Assembly (NCBI RefSeq): GCF_003259195.1
Contig: NZ_QJPK01000025.1
Span: forward strand, 1-52,126
Origin: Paracoccus sediminilitoris
GTDB taxonomy: Bacteria; Pseudomonadota; Alphaproteobacteria; Rhodobacterales; Rhodobacteraceae
Direction: 5' to 3'
DNA length: 52,126 bases
The notes under the pieces are model-generated. The model saw nothing but the letters and a program-made list of their open reading frames with translations. It did not search any database and was not told the origin of the DNA. Both the position numbers and the translations under genes were made by a program. The stretch's first letter is position 1. Every line of letters begins with the position of its first letter. Positions 41,102 to 49,636 of the stretch are shown piece after piece.

Positions 41102-42901
41102 CTAGCCCAGGTGATGCACCGTCTGCAACCCATGGACCGGGGTCGCGATCCCCACTTGACGGGCCTTCAGCTGCAACGCCAGATACAGCGAATAGTGACG
41201 CGACTGGTGCAGGTTGCCACCATGGAACCACAGGCCGGGCTGCTGGGTGGGCTTCCACATGTTGCGCTGTTCACCCTCCCACGGGCCGGGGTCCTTGGTG
41301 GTGTCCGACCCCAGGCCCCAGACCTTGCCGACGCGGTCTGCCACGTCCTGACCGATCAGGTCGGCAGCCCATCCGTTCATCGACCCGAAGCCCGTGGCAT
41401 AGACGATCAGATCGGCAGGCAGTTCCTGCCCCGTGTCCAGCAGCACCCCGGTTTCGGTGATTTCGGCCACCTGCCCATGGGCCAGCTTGACCTGGCCGTC
41501 GATGATCAGCTGGCTGGCGCCCACGTCGATATAATAGCCCGATCCGCGGCGCAGGTATTTCATGAACAGCCCGGACCCGTCATCGCCGAAATCCAGCTTG
41601 AACCCCGCCTGTTCCAGCCCGGCATAGAAATCCTTGTCGCGTTCCTTCATCTGGTCATAAAGCGGGATCTGCCATTGATGCATGATCCTGTAGGGCAGCG
41701 AGGCAAAGATCAGGTCGGCCTTTTCGGTCGTGACGCCGTTCTGCACGGCCTCTTCGGAATAAAGCGCGCCCAGCCCGATCTCCATCAGGCTGTCGGATCT
41801 GACGATATGGGTCGATGACCGCTGCACCATCGTCACGTCGGCATCATGTTCCCACAGCGCCGCCGCGATATCATGGGCTGAATTGTTGGACCCCACGATC
41901 ACCACCTTCTTGCCCGCATAGGCGTCAGGTCCGGGATGGGCCGAGGAATGTTGCTGTTCGCCGCGAAACTTGTCCTGTCCCGGAAAGACCGGGATGCGCG
42001 GCTTGCCCGACATGCCGGTGGCCAGCACCAGTTCCTTGGGGTGCAGCGTGACCTTTTCGCCGTCGCGATCAACCTCGACCGTCCATTCGCCCTTCGCCTC
42101 GTCATAGCTGGCGCGGGTGCAGGCGCTGCGGGTCCAATAGTTCAGCTCCATCACCTTGGTGTACATTTCCAGCCAGTCGCCGATCTTGTCCTTGGGCGCA
42201 AAGACCGGCCAATTGTCAGGGAATTTGATATAGGGCAGATGGTCGTACCAGACCGGGTCATGCAGGCACAAAGACTTGTAGCGCTTGCGCCAGCTGTCGC
42301 CGGGGCGGTCGTTCTTTTCGATGATGATCGTGGGCACGCCCAGTTGGCGCAGCCGCGCGCCAAGCGCGATGCCGCCCTGCCCGCCACCGATGATCACGGT
42401 ATGGGGCTGGCGGTCATAGCCCAGTTCGGCCTGTTCGGCCTCGCGCTCCTCGCGCCAGCTTTGGCGGTTCTTGTCGGCACCATGCTTGGCGCCCATCGGG
42501 CGGGCAAAGCCCTTGGCCTCTTCGTGGCCCTTCAGTTCCTGCAGCGCGGTCAGCAGGGTCCAGATGCGGCCGTCGCGCAGCCGCATCAGGCCATAGCCGC
42601 GCCCGACCTTGGTTTCGAACCGGAACCAGGCGGTGATGACACCATCCTCCTCGGACGGGATCTCGGCGGGATCCAGCTCCCAGCCCGTGGGTTCGATGTG
42701 ATCCAGCTGGGCGCGCAGCATGTCGGCAATCTGGTCGCGACTTTCAAAGGTGCGCAGGTTCCAGCTGAAGCTGACCAGATCGCGCCAATAGCAGTCGGTC
42801 ACGAAAAGCTGGGTAGCACGGTCGATATCGCCCGCCTCCAACGCCTGTCCCAATTCGGTCAGGGCCGCCTGTGCGCGGTCGGCCACGGATGAATCCAGCA
42901 T
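41102..42901 (-). CDS. FAD/NADPH monooxygenase (FMO/YUC-like) with N-terminal NTF2-like domain
   Basis: A 599-residue fusion. Residues 1-125 look like an NTF2/SnoaL domain (L-E-A-G-D-I-D-R-A-T-Q-L-F, F-R-F-E-T-K-V-G-R). From about 165 comes the flavin monooxygenase part: G-G-G-Q-G-G binds FAD, V-G-S-N-N-S-A-H binds NADPH, F-R-G-E-Q-Q-H is the FMO signature region, and A-T-G-F-G is the late motif. Flavin monooxygenases of this class hydroxylate or Baeyer-Villiger-oxidise soft nucleophiles or ketones; the substrate is unknown. GGGAGGA precedes the ATG. The AcoR-like gene lies directly upstream on the same strand, and its candidate site lies between them. Confidence 0.88.
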   Translation of the reverse strand: MLDSSVADRAQAALTELGQALEAGDIDRATQLFVTDCYWRDLVSFSWNLRTFESRDQIADMLRAQLDHIEPTGWELDPAEIPSEEDGVITAWFRFETKVGRGYGLMRLRDGRIWTLLTALQELKGHEEAKGFARPMGAKHGADKNRQSWREEREAEQAELGYDRQPHTVIIGGGQGGIALGARLRQLGVPTIIIEKNDRPGDSWRKRYKSLCLHDPVWYDHLPYIKFPDNWPVFAPKDKIGDWLEMYTKVMELNYWTRSACTRASYDEAKGEWTVEVDRDGEKVTLHPKELVLATGMSGKPRIPVFPGQDKFRGEQQHSSAHPGPDAYAGKKVVIVGSNNSAHDIAAALWEHDADVTMVQRSSTHIVRSDSLMEIGLGALYSEEAVQNGVTTEKADLIFASLPYRIMHQWQIPLYDQMKERDKDFYAGLEQAGFKLDFGDDGSGLFMKYLRRGSGYYIDVGASQLIIDGQVKLAHGQVAEITETGVLLDTGQELPADLIVYATGFGSMNGWAADLIGQDVADRVGKVWGLGSDTTKDPGPWEGEQRNMWKPTQQPGLWFHGGNLHQSRHYSLYLALQLKARQVGIATPVHGLQTVHHLG

Positions 42902-43013
42902 GTTTTCCTCCCATCGGAAATGGTCTCCCTGGGGTCAGGCTGGTCCCTTGCCGGGCATCGCGACAGGAAAAACCCACGCGGCATCGCGGCAATTCATCGC
43001 TGCGGCGCAGCCT

Positions 43014-43039
43014 TGTTGCGCCTGCAACAGCGCGCAACA
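43014..43039. promoter_or_regulatory. Candidate AcoR-like binding site, TGTTGC-GCCT-GCAACA plus an extra half-site
   Basis: A perfect inverted repeat with 6-base arms and a 4-base spacer (43014-43029) is followed by another GCAACA half (43034-43039). It lies about 113 bases upstream of the FMO start and next to the AcoR-like stop. Position, symmetry and spacing fit an upstream activating sequence. No clear -24/-12 sigma-54 promoter was found between it and the FMO gene. Confidence 0.55.
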
Positions 43040-44776
43040 TCACGGTTGCGGCTTCAGCCCCGCCCGCTGCATCCGCCGCAGCACGGTCGATCGGTTGACC
43101 CCCAGCCGTCGCGCGGCCTGCGCCATGTTGCCGTGGCAGGCCAGCAGGATGGCGCGCAGATCCTCGGCGGGCTCGGGTTCGGCACGCGGGTCCAGCAGCG
43201 CGGGCGGCAGGTCGGGAACGTCGATGACCCGCCCCTCGGCCAGCAGGGCGGCGGTATCCAGCGTCATGGCCAGTTCGCGCAGATTGCCCGGCCACAGCCG
43301 CGACCGCAGCTCGGCGCGCGCCGCCGCCGACAGGCGCAACCCGTCCCCGTCGCCCCGTCGTAGCATCCGGTCCACCAGCCAATCAAGATCCTGCCTGAGC
43401 CGCAACGGCGGAATGTCCAGCCCCGCCCCCGCAATGCGAAAGAACAGGTCGGCGCGGAATTCGCCCCGCCGCACCATCGCCGCCAGATCGGTGCCCGAGG
43501 CCGCAATGACCCTCAGCCGCGTGTCGGCCAGCCGCCGCAGCAAGGCCGCCTGCCCCGCCGGGTCCAGATCGCCGGGACTTTTCACCACCAGCGTGCCATG
43601 GTCCGGCCAGTCGGCATTCACCAGCGCATCCGCCGCCAGCCCTGCGCAGTCGATGCGGTGAAGGGGCGTGCCGGATGGCAGGCACATGTGGATGGCGCGC
43701 GCCAGCCGTTCCTTGCCGCTGCCCGTTTCGCCGGTGATCAGCAACGGCACGGCGCTGCGCGACAGGCGCGCCGCCTGCGCCAGAACCGATTGCATCGCGG
43801 GGTCCGGTCCGGCAAGGCTGGACAACCCGCCCGGCAGAACCGGCCGGCCCCGTGGCAGGCGCGCGCTTTGCGGGGCGATCGCGTGGCCGAACAGCGCCCG
43901 ACCGTCCCGCAGGCAGATCAGGCGTTCCTCGGTCGGGCGGCCGCGCATCAGGTCGGGAAGCTCATCGACCGACAGTTCGGCCACCTGGTCCAGCCGCTGG
44001 CCCAGCAGGGGTGCGTCGCCGCCCAGGGCCGCCTGCGCCGCATGGGTCAGCCCAATGATGCGCCCATTGCTGTCAAGGGCGATGGCGGCCTCGGGGTCGA
44101 CATCCAGAAATTCGGGGCTGGACGACAGCCGCAGCACCCAGTCGCGGCGGGTCATGGCCATCAGGTTCGCCATTTCCACCCGCCGGGCCGAGGTCCGCAC
44201 CAGCCCCATCGCCAGATCCTGGCTGGCCTTGGCACGGGGCGACCGCAACAGCGACAGGTCCAGCACCGCCGCCAATTGCCCCGACGTGTCGAAGATCGGC
44301 GCCGCGGTGCAGGACAGCGGCGTATGGTGCAGGTCGAAATGGTCGGTCTGGTGGATGGTGATCGCCTTCTGCGTCACGATACAGGACCCCACCCCGCAGG
44401 TCCCGGCCAGCGGTTCGGACCAGTCGGCGCCCAGATGCAGCCCCGCGCCGCGCAGATCATCCGCCTGGCGCAGGTCGCCCAGAAAATCGACCGTCACGCC
44501 CTTGGCATCGGCCAGCAGCAGGACATAGCTTTGCCCCGCCACCTGGCGGAACAGCGCATCAAGGCCCGACCGCGCGATGGCGATCAGGCGTTCGGATTGT
44601 TCCCGGTGGCTGCGCAGCTGTGCATCGGACACGACATGGGCGGGCGAAGGGCGCGTGGGGTCCAGCCCCCAGCTTTCGACGCAACGCCGCCAGCTGCTGC
44701 GCACCACGTCGTCGCGCCCGGTGGCCTGTCCGCGCAGAACGCGGTCGATCTCGGTCATGTGGTCGGTGTCGCGCAT
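43040..44776 (-). CDS. AcoR-like transcriptional regulator with degenerate AAA+ domain lacking GAFTGA
   Basis: A 578-residue regulator. The GAF sensor region covers about 60-200, followed by a PAS-like segment at about 225-300, an AAA+ domain at 320-525, and a Fis-type helix-turn-helix at 545-572 (M-A-Q-A-A-R-R-L-G-V-N-R-S-T-V-L-R-R-M). Walker A G349-E-T-G-S-G-K355 is intact. The L-F-G...G-A-F-T-G-A loop that contacts sigma-54 is deleted, and Walker B is H-G-T-L-V-V-K-S instead of G-G-T-L-F-L-D-E. It is therefore unlikely to open sigma-54 promoters and may act at sigma-70 promoters. GGGGGA precedes the ATG at 44776. The likely target is the FMO gene. Confidence 0.85.
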   Translation of the reverse strand: MRDTDHMTEIDRVLRGQATGRDDVVRSSWRRCVESWGLDPTRPSPAHVVSDAQLRSHREQSERLIAIARSGLDALFRQVAGQSYVLLLADAKGVTVDFLGDLRQADDLRGAGLHLGADWSEPLAGTCGVGSCIVTQKAITIHQTDHFDLHHTPLSCTAAPIFDTSGQLAAVLDLSLLRSPRAKASQDLAMGLVRTSARRVEMANLMAMTRRDWVLRLSSSPEFLDVDPEAAIALDSNGRIIGLTHAAQAALGGDAPLLGQRLDQVAELSVDELPDLMRGRPTEERLICLRDGRALFGHAIAPQSARLPRGRPVLPGGLSSLAGPDPAMQSVLAQAARLSRSAVPLLITGETGSGKERLARAIHMCLPSGTPLHRIDCAGLAADALVNADWPDHGTLVVKSPGDLDPAGQAALLRRLADTRLRVIAASGTDLAAMVRRGEFRADLFFRIAGAGLDIPPLRLRQDLDWLVDRMLRRGDGDGLRLSAAARAELRSRLWPGNLRELAMTLDTAALLAEGRVIDVPDLPPALLDPRAEPEPAEDLRAILLACHGNMAQAARRLGVNRSTVLRRMQRAGLKPQP

Positions 44777-44915
44777 GGCCTGTCCCCCACCCGATGGCAG
44801 CACGCAGGACGTTTCCTGTCCATAAGACCTTATGCGGGGCAGCCCTGCGCGCAAGGAAAGGCTTGCATCCGAACCCCTGCATGCCCATTCAGGACGGACA
44901 GGACAGGTGCAGCAG

Positions 44916-45935
44916 ATGACATTTCCCCAGCTTTCCGGCCTTGGCTGGACCGATTTCTATGCCGAACAGATCACCCCCGAGGATGCGGGACTGGTGCCCA
45001 TGCGCATCGCCTCGGTCCATCGGTCGCGGCTCTCGGCGCAGACGGGACAGGACCAGATCCGGCTGGAACTGCCGCTGCATGTCACCACAAACGATTTCGC
45101 CGTGGGAGATTGGGTGCTGGTCGATCCCGACAGCCGCGTGGCCATGCGGCGGCTGGAACGGGCGTCCTTGCTGCGCCGCCGGAACGAGAACATGCGCAGT
45201 CCCCAGCTGATCGCAGCCAATGTCGACACGCTGTTCATCGTCACCTCGTGCAACGACGATTTCAACGCGGCGCGGCTGGAACGCTATCTGGCGCTGGCGA
45301 ACGAAGCCGGCACAACCCCCGTGATCGTCCTGACCAAGATCGACAAGACCGATGACGCGGCTGGCTATCGCGACCAGGCGCTGGAACTCCAGCGTGACTT
45401 GCAGGTGGTGATGGTCAATGCCAAGGACCCCGATGCGACCGATGCGCTGCTGCCGTGGTCGGGGCCGGGACAGACGGTGGCGCTGGTCGGATCGTCCGGC
45501 GTGGGGAAATCGACGCTGCTGAACACCCTGGCGGAAAAGGCCCCAGACCAGCAGCAGCTGACCGGCGGCATCCGCGAAGGCGACGCCAAGGGCCGCCATA
45601 CGACCACCGCGCGGTCGCTGCACGGCATCGCGGGCGGGGGCTGGGTGATCGACACGCCGGGCATGCGCACGCTGCATGTCAGCGACGTGGCGGCGGGGCT
45701 GGAGGTGCTGTTTGCGGAAATCACCGAACTGGCGCCGCTGTGCCGGTTCCGCAACTGCACCCATGAACATGAACCGGGCTGCGCGGTGCAGGCGGCCGTC
45801 AAGGCGGGCGATCTGTCGGCCGATCGGCTGGAACGGTGGCGCAAGCTGGATCAGGAAAACACCGCCAATACGCCCGTTCAGACAGGTCCGCGCAACAATC
45901 GCGTCACGCTGCCCCGCGGCGGCAAACGCCGCTGA
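44916..45935 (+). CDS. rsgA: Ribosome small-subunit-dependent GTPase A
   Basis: A 339-residue assembly GTPase that tests late 30S subunits. G motifs appear in the circularly permuted order of the family: T-K-I-D, then G-S-S-G-V-G-K-S-T, then D-T-P-G-M. An N-terminal OB-fold (about 25-95) and a C-terminal zinc knuckle with C-R-F-R-N-C-T-H-E-H-E-P-G-C are present. The ATG at 44916 is taken as start because the conserved part begins soon after; the ribosome site is weak. It is the only clear housekeeping-type gene here; many genomes carry a second rsgA on accessory replicons. Confidence 0.92.
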   Translation: MTFPQLSGLGWTDFYAEQITPEDAGLVPMRIASVHRSRLSAQTGQDQIRLELPLHVTTNDFAVGDWVLVDPDSRVAMRRLERASLLRRRNENMRSPQLIAANVDTLFIVTSCNDDFNAARLERYLALANEAGTTPVIVLTKIDKTDDAAGYRDQALELQRDLQVVMVNAKDPDATDALLPWSGPGQTVALVGSSGVGKSTLLNTLAEKAPDQQQLTGGIREGDAKGRHTTTARSLHGIAGGGWVIDTPGMRTLHVSDVAAGLEVLFAEITELAPLCRFRNCTHEHEPGCAVQAAVKAGDLSADRLERWRKLDQENTANTPVQTGPRNNRVTLPRGGKRR

Positions 45936-45942
45936 AAACCGC

Positions 45943-45962
45943 CGCCGCCCCGAAGGGCGGCG
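45943..45962. terminator. Hairpin between convergent rsgA and system E genes
   Basis: An 8-bp stem (CGCCGCCC pairing with GGGCGGCG) with a CGAA tetraloop lies 8 bases after the rsgA stop and 10 bases before the convergent ATPase stop. There is no T-run, so termination efficiency is uncertain. Confidence 0.55.
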
Positions 45963-45971
45963 ACAATCAGG

Positions 45972-46817
45972 TCACGCCTCTGCCGCCATGCGCGCGGCCT
46001 TGCGGCGTTCTACGCGGGCGCGGATCGCCTCCAGGTCGGTCGCCGGGGTCGCGGCGAACAGTTGCTGCGTATAGGGGTGGCGCGGATTGGCGAACAGTTC
46101 CTCGCGGCTGCCCTGTTCGACTGCCTCACCCTTGGAAATGACCATCACGTCATCGGCGATATAGCGCACCACCGACAGATCATGGCTGACGAAGACATAG
46201 GTCAGCCCCAGTTCGTCCTGCAGATCGGCCAGCAGGTTCAGCACCTGCGCCTGCACCGAAAGATCCAGCGCCGAGACCGGTTCGTCCAGCACCAGCAGCG
46301 AGGGGTTCAGCATCAGCGCCCGAGCGATGGCGATCCGCTGCCGCTGCCCGCCCGAGAACATATGCGGATAGCGGTTGAAATGCTCGGGCTGCAGCCCGAC
46401 CTTGGCCAGCATCGCCTGCGCCCTTTCGCGGCGTTCGGCGGCGGGGACCTTGGTGTTGATGATCAGCGGCTCCATCAGTACGTCCCCGACCTTCTGGCGG
46501 GGATTCAAGCTGCCATAAGGGTTCTGGAACACCATCTGCACCTTGGACCGCATCTCGGGGCCCGGGCGGCGGGCGGCGATGTCGACGGGCTTGCCCTCGA
46601 TCAGGATCTCGCCGGAACTGGGCGGGTCGATCAGCGCGATGATGCGGGCCAGGGTGGATTTCCCCGAACCGCTTTCGCCGACGATGGCCAGCGTCTTGCC
46701 CTTCTGCACCTGAAAGTCGATGCCCTTCAGGGCGCGCACCGTGCTGCCCTTGGAAAACATGCCGCCCGCCGCGTGGTAATCGCGGGTGATGGCACGGCCT
46801 TCGACTACGGGGGTCAT
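45972..46817 (-). CDS. ABC importer ATPase, DppF type, system E
   Basis: A 281-residue ATPase with [25 protein letters not shown] and F-V-S-H-D-L-S. It is shorter than the DppF proteins of systems A and C because it ends without the C-terminal Cys extension (last part A-T-P-A-T-D-L-E-A-I). It is the last gene of the five-gene minus-strand operon. Confidence 0.92.
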   Translation of the reverse strand: MTPVVEGRAITRDYHAAGGMFSKGSTVRALKGIDFQVQKGKTLAIVGESGSGKSTLARIIALIDPPSSGEILIEGKPVDIAARRPGPEMRSKVQMVFQNPYGSLNPRQKVGDVLMEPLIINTKVPAAERRERAQAMLAKVGLQPEHFNRYPHMFSGGQRQRIAIARALMLNPSLLVLDEPVSALDLSVQAQVLNLLADLQDELGLTYVFVSHDLSVVRYIADDVMVISKGEAVEQGSREELFANPRHPYTQQLFAATPATDLEAIRARVERRKAARMAAEA

Positions 46818-47653
46818 CGCACGGGCTCCTCTTGGAAAAAGTCGGACACGGTCGGCAGGCGGTCGCCCGTCGCATGTTCCGGCAGGGCCGACAGCAGCGC
46901 CCGCGTATAGGGGCTCTGAGGGGCCTCGAACAGGGACAGCACGTCGGCCTCCTCCATCTTTCGGCCCTTGTACTGCACCACGACCCGGTCGGCTGTTTCG
47001 GCCACGACACCCATGTCATGGGTGATCAGGATCAGGGCCATGCCGTAATCCTCCTGCAGCTTCATCAGCAGGTCCAGGATCTGCTTCTGGATCGTCACGT
47101 CCAGCGCCGTCGTCGGTTCGTCCGCGATCAGCAGGCGAGGCTCGGATGCGATGGCGATGGCGATCATGACGCGCTGGCATTGCCCGCCCGACATCTGATG
47201 CGGATAAGCCTTCAGCTTGGCCTCGGGGTCGGGGATGCCCACGGCGGTGAACAATTCGACCGCGCGGTCATGTGCGGCGCGCCCCGAAAGGCCCAGATTG
47301 ATGCGCAGCACCTCCTCGATCTGGAAACCGACCGTGAAGGACGGATTCAAGGATGCGACGGGTTCCTGGAAGATCATGGTGATCTCGCGCCCGATCAGCT
47401 TGCGCCGTTCGGCGGGCGACATCTTCAGCAGATCGCGCCCGTCATAGGTCATCTCATCGGCGGTGACGGTGGCGGTGTCGGGCAGAAGGCCCATCACCGC
47501 CAGCATCGAGACCGATTTGCCCGACCCGGATTCGCCCACGATCGCCAGAACCTCGTGCCGGTCGACATGGACGTCGATTCCGTTGACGGCCGTGAAGCTG
47601 CCGGTGGCGGTCGCGAAGGTGACGGTCAGGTTGCGGATGTTCAGAATGGCCAT
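46814..47653 (-). CDS. ABC importer ATPase, DppD type, system E
   Basis: A 279-residue ATPase with Walker A G-E-S-G-S-G-K-S, Walker [10 protein letters not shown] and L-I-T-H-D-M-G. The signature reads M-S-G-G-Q-C-Q-R, with Cys where Arg is common. Like its partner it lacks the long Cys-rich C-terminus. It overlaps the DppF gene by 4 bases and follows DppC by 3. Confidence 0.92.
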   Translation of the reverse strand: MAILNIRNLTVTFATATGSFTAVNGIDVHVDRHEVLAIVGESGSGKSVSMLAVMGLLPDTATVTADEMTYDGRDLLKMSPAERRKLIGREITMIFQEPVASLNPSFTVGFQIEEVLRINLGLSGRAAHDRAVELFTAVGIPDPEAKLKAYPHQMSGGQCQRVMIAIAIASEPRLLIADEPTTALDVTIQKQILDLLMKLQEDYGMALILITHDMGVVAETADRVVVQYKGRKMEEADVLSLFEAPQSPYTRALLSALPEHATGDRLPTVSDFFQEEPVR

Positions 47654-47656
47654 TCG

Positions 47657-48559
47657 TCAGCTCCGCTTCAGTTTGGGATCAAGGGCGTCGCGCAGACCGT
47701 CCCCCATCAGGTTGATGGCCAGCACCGAGATCAGGATGGCAAGGCCGGGGAATGTCACCACCCACCATGCGCGCAGGATGAACTCGCGCGCCTCGGCCAG
47801 CATGGTGCCCCATTCGGGCGTGGGCGGCTGCGCGCCCATGCCCAGAAAACCAAGTGCCGCGGAATCCAGCACCGCCGAGGAAAACGACAGCGTGGCCTGG
47901 ACGATCAGCGGCGCAAGGCAATTGGGCAGGATGGTCTTGAACATCAGGCGCATGTTGCCGGCACCGGCCACGCGGGCGGCGGTGACGTATTCACGCTCCA
48001 TCTCGCCCATGACAGCGGCGCGGGTCAGGCGGGCGAAATGCGGCTGATAGACGATGGCGATGGCGATCATTGCGTTGGTCAGTCCCGGTCCCAGGACCGC
48101 CACCAGCACCAGTGCCAGCAGCAGCGACGGGAAGGCCAGGATCAGGTCCATGATGCGCATGATGATCGCATCGACCCAGCCCCGGAAGAAGCCCGCGACC
48201 AGCCCGATGATGATGCCCCCGACCAGCGCGATCGAGACGACCACGACGCCGATGAACAGCGAATATTGCGCACCATAGATCAGGCGGGACAGCATGTCCC
48301 GCCCGACCGCATCGGTGCCCAGCAGAAAGCGGCTGTTGCCGCCCTCCTGCCAGACGGGCGGCAACAGCAGCGCGTCGCGATACTGCGTGGCCGCGCCATG
48401 CGGGGCCAGAAGCGGCGCGAAGATCGCCACCACCACCAGCAGTGAAAAGACCACAAGGCCCGCGACGGCCCCACGGTTCTGGCTGAAATAGAACCAGAAT
48501 TCGGCCAGCATCCTGCGGCGGATGGCGGCGTCGGAGAGTTTGACGGTCGTATCGCTCAT
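47657..48559 (-). CDS. ABC importer permease, DppC type, system E
   Basis: A 300-residue membrane subunit with a cytoplasmic N-terminus (M-S-D-T-T-V-K-L-S-D), first segment at about 32-52, G-T-D-A-V-G-R-D-M-L-S-R-L and the EAA loop Y-V-T-A-A-R-V-A-G-A-G. Its start overlaps the DppB stop by 4 bases. Confidence 0.92.
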   Translation of the reverse strand: MSDTTVKLSDAAIRRRMLAEFWFYFSQNRGAVAGLVVFSLLVVVAIFAPLLAPHGAATQYRDALLLPPVWQEGGNSRFLLGTDAVGRDMLSRLIYGAQYSLFIGVVVVSIALVGGIIIGLVAGFFRGWVDAIIMRIMDLILAFPSLLLALVLVAVLGPGLTNAMIAIAIVYQPHFARLTRAAVMGEMEREYVTAARVAGAGNMRLMFKTILPNCLAPLIVQATLSFSSAVLDSAALGFLGMGAQPPTPEWGTMLAEAREFILRAWWVVTFPGLAILISVLAINLMGDGLRDALDPKLKRS

Positions 48560-49563
48560 GATGCACGGATCCTGGGGTTGATGAGGCCATAGGTCAGGTC
48601 GACCAGCAGGTTGACCACCATGACCATGCCCGCGATCAGCAGCAGGCCCGATTGGACCACCGGGTAATCGCGGCGCGAGATGCTGTCGATCATCCATTTG
48701 CCGATGCCGGGCCAGGAAAAGATCGTCTCGGTCAGGATGGCTCCGGCCATCAGCACGCCGATCTGCAGGCCGATGGTGGTGACGACCGGGATCATCGCGT
48801 TGCGCAGTGCATGCACGCCTATGACGCGGCGTTGCGGCATGCCCTTGGCGCGGGCGGTGCGGACGTAATCCTCGCCCATCACTTCAAGCATCGCCGAACG
48901 GGTCTGGCGCGCGATGACGGCCAAGGGGATCGTCGCCAGCACCACGGACGGCAGGATCAGGTGACTGACGGCCGAGGTGAAGGCCCCCTCCTGCCCCGAC
49001 ATCAGGCTGTCGATCAGCATGAAGCCGGTGGCGTCGGGGAAATAATACAGCAGGTCGATCCGACCGGACACAGGCGTCCAGCCCAGGATGCCGGAAAAGA
49101 AGATGATCAGCAGCAGACCCCACCAGAAGATGGGCATCGAAAAGCCGACCAGCGCGGCGGTCATCGACACCTGGTCGAACCAGCTGCCCCGCTTGATCGC
49201 TGCCAGGACACCGACCGGAACGCCGATGACAGTCGCAATGATGATGGCGAACAGGGCCAGTTCGACCGTTGCCGGGAACAGGGCCAGAAATTCGGTCAGG
49301 ACGGGCTTCTTGGTGACCAGCGAATTGCCGAGGTCGCCATGGAACAGCCGGTTCAGGAATTCCAGATATTGCATCACCAGCGGACGGTCGAAGCCCAGCT
49401 GCGCGCTGAGTTCGGCATGACGTTCCGGCGTGACGCCGCGTTCGCCGGCCATCAGCAGCACCGGATCGCCCGGCAGGATGCGCACGAAGCCGAACGCGAT
49501 GATCGTGATGCCCAGGAAGGTCGGGATCAGGAACAACAGTTTTGAGAGGATGAAACGGACCAT
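48556..49563 (-). CDS. ABC importer permease, DppB type, system E
   Basis: A 335-residue membrane subunit opening M-V-R-F-I-L-S-K-L with P-G-D-P-V near 33, the G-F-D-R-P-L-V-M-Q-Y block, the EAA loop V-R-T-A-R-A-K-G-M-P and E-T-I-F-S-W-P-G-I-G-K-W. The ATG at 49563 has AAGGG upstream and fits the family start; a longer frame would cross the hairpin region. Confidence 0.92.
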   Translation of the reverse strand: MVRFILSKLLFLIPTFLGITIIAFGFVRILPGDPVLLMAGERGVTPERHAELSAQLGFDRPLVMQYLEFLNRLFHGDLGNSLVTKKPVLTEFLALFPATVELALFAIIIATVIGVPVGVLAAIKRGSWFDQVSMTAALVGFSMPIFWWGLLLIIFFSGILGWTPVSGRIDLLYYFPDATGFMLIDSLMSGQEGAFTSAVSHLILPSVVLATIPLAVIARQTRSAMLEVMGEDYVRTARAKGMPQRRVIGVHALRNAMIPVVTTIGLQIGVLMAGAILTETIFSWPGIGKWMIDSISRRDYPVVQSGLLLIAGMVMVVNLLVDLTYGLINPRIRAS

Positions 49564-49585
49564 TTGCCCTTTTACCTTGAGGAAA

Positions 49586-49607
49586 GCGCGGGGCATGGGC
49601 CCCGCGC
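49586..49607 (-). other. GC-rich hairpin between binding-protein and permease genes (system E)
   Basis: GCGCGGGG pairs with CCCCGCGC around a 6-base loop, a perfect 8-bp GC-only stem. It lies in the 73-base gap between the binding-protein stop and permease start. It is the third example of this arrangement in the window and has no T-run. Confidence 0.7.
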
Positions 49608-49636
49608 GTCCGGTTGCAGAGTTGCGATCGGGCTGA

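Noticed and set aside
42902..43013. A sigma-54 promoter (GG-N10-GC) for the FMO gene
   Set aside because: A bare GG-N10-GC can be found on the minus strand, but without the TGGCAC and TTGC context; in GC-rich DNA this is expected by chance.
43598..45355. A long plus-strand frame crossing the AcoR-like and rsgA genes
   Set aside because: It overlaps two genes with strong family signatures and has shadow-type composition.
46832..48445. A 537-residue plus-strand frame opposite system E
   Set aside because: It is antisense to ATPase and permease genes with intact motifs.
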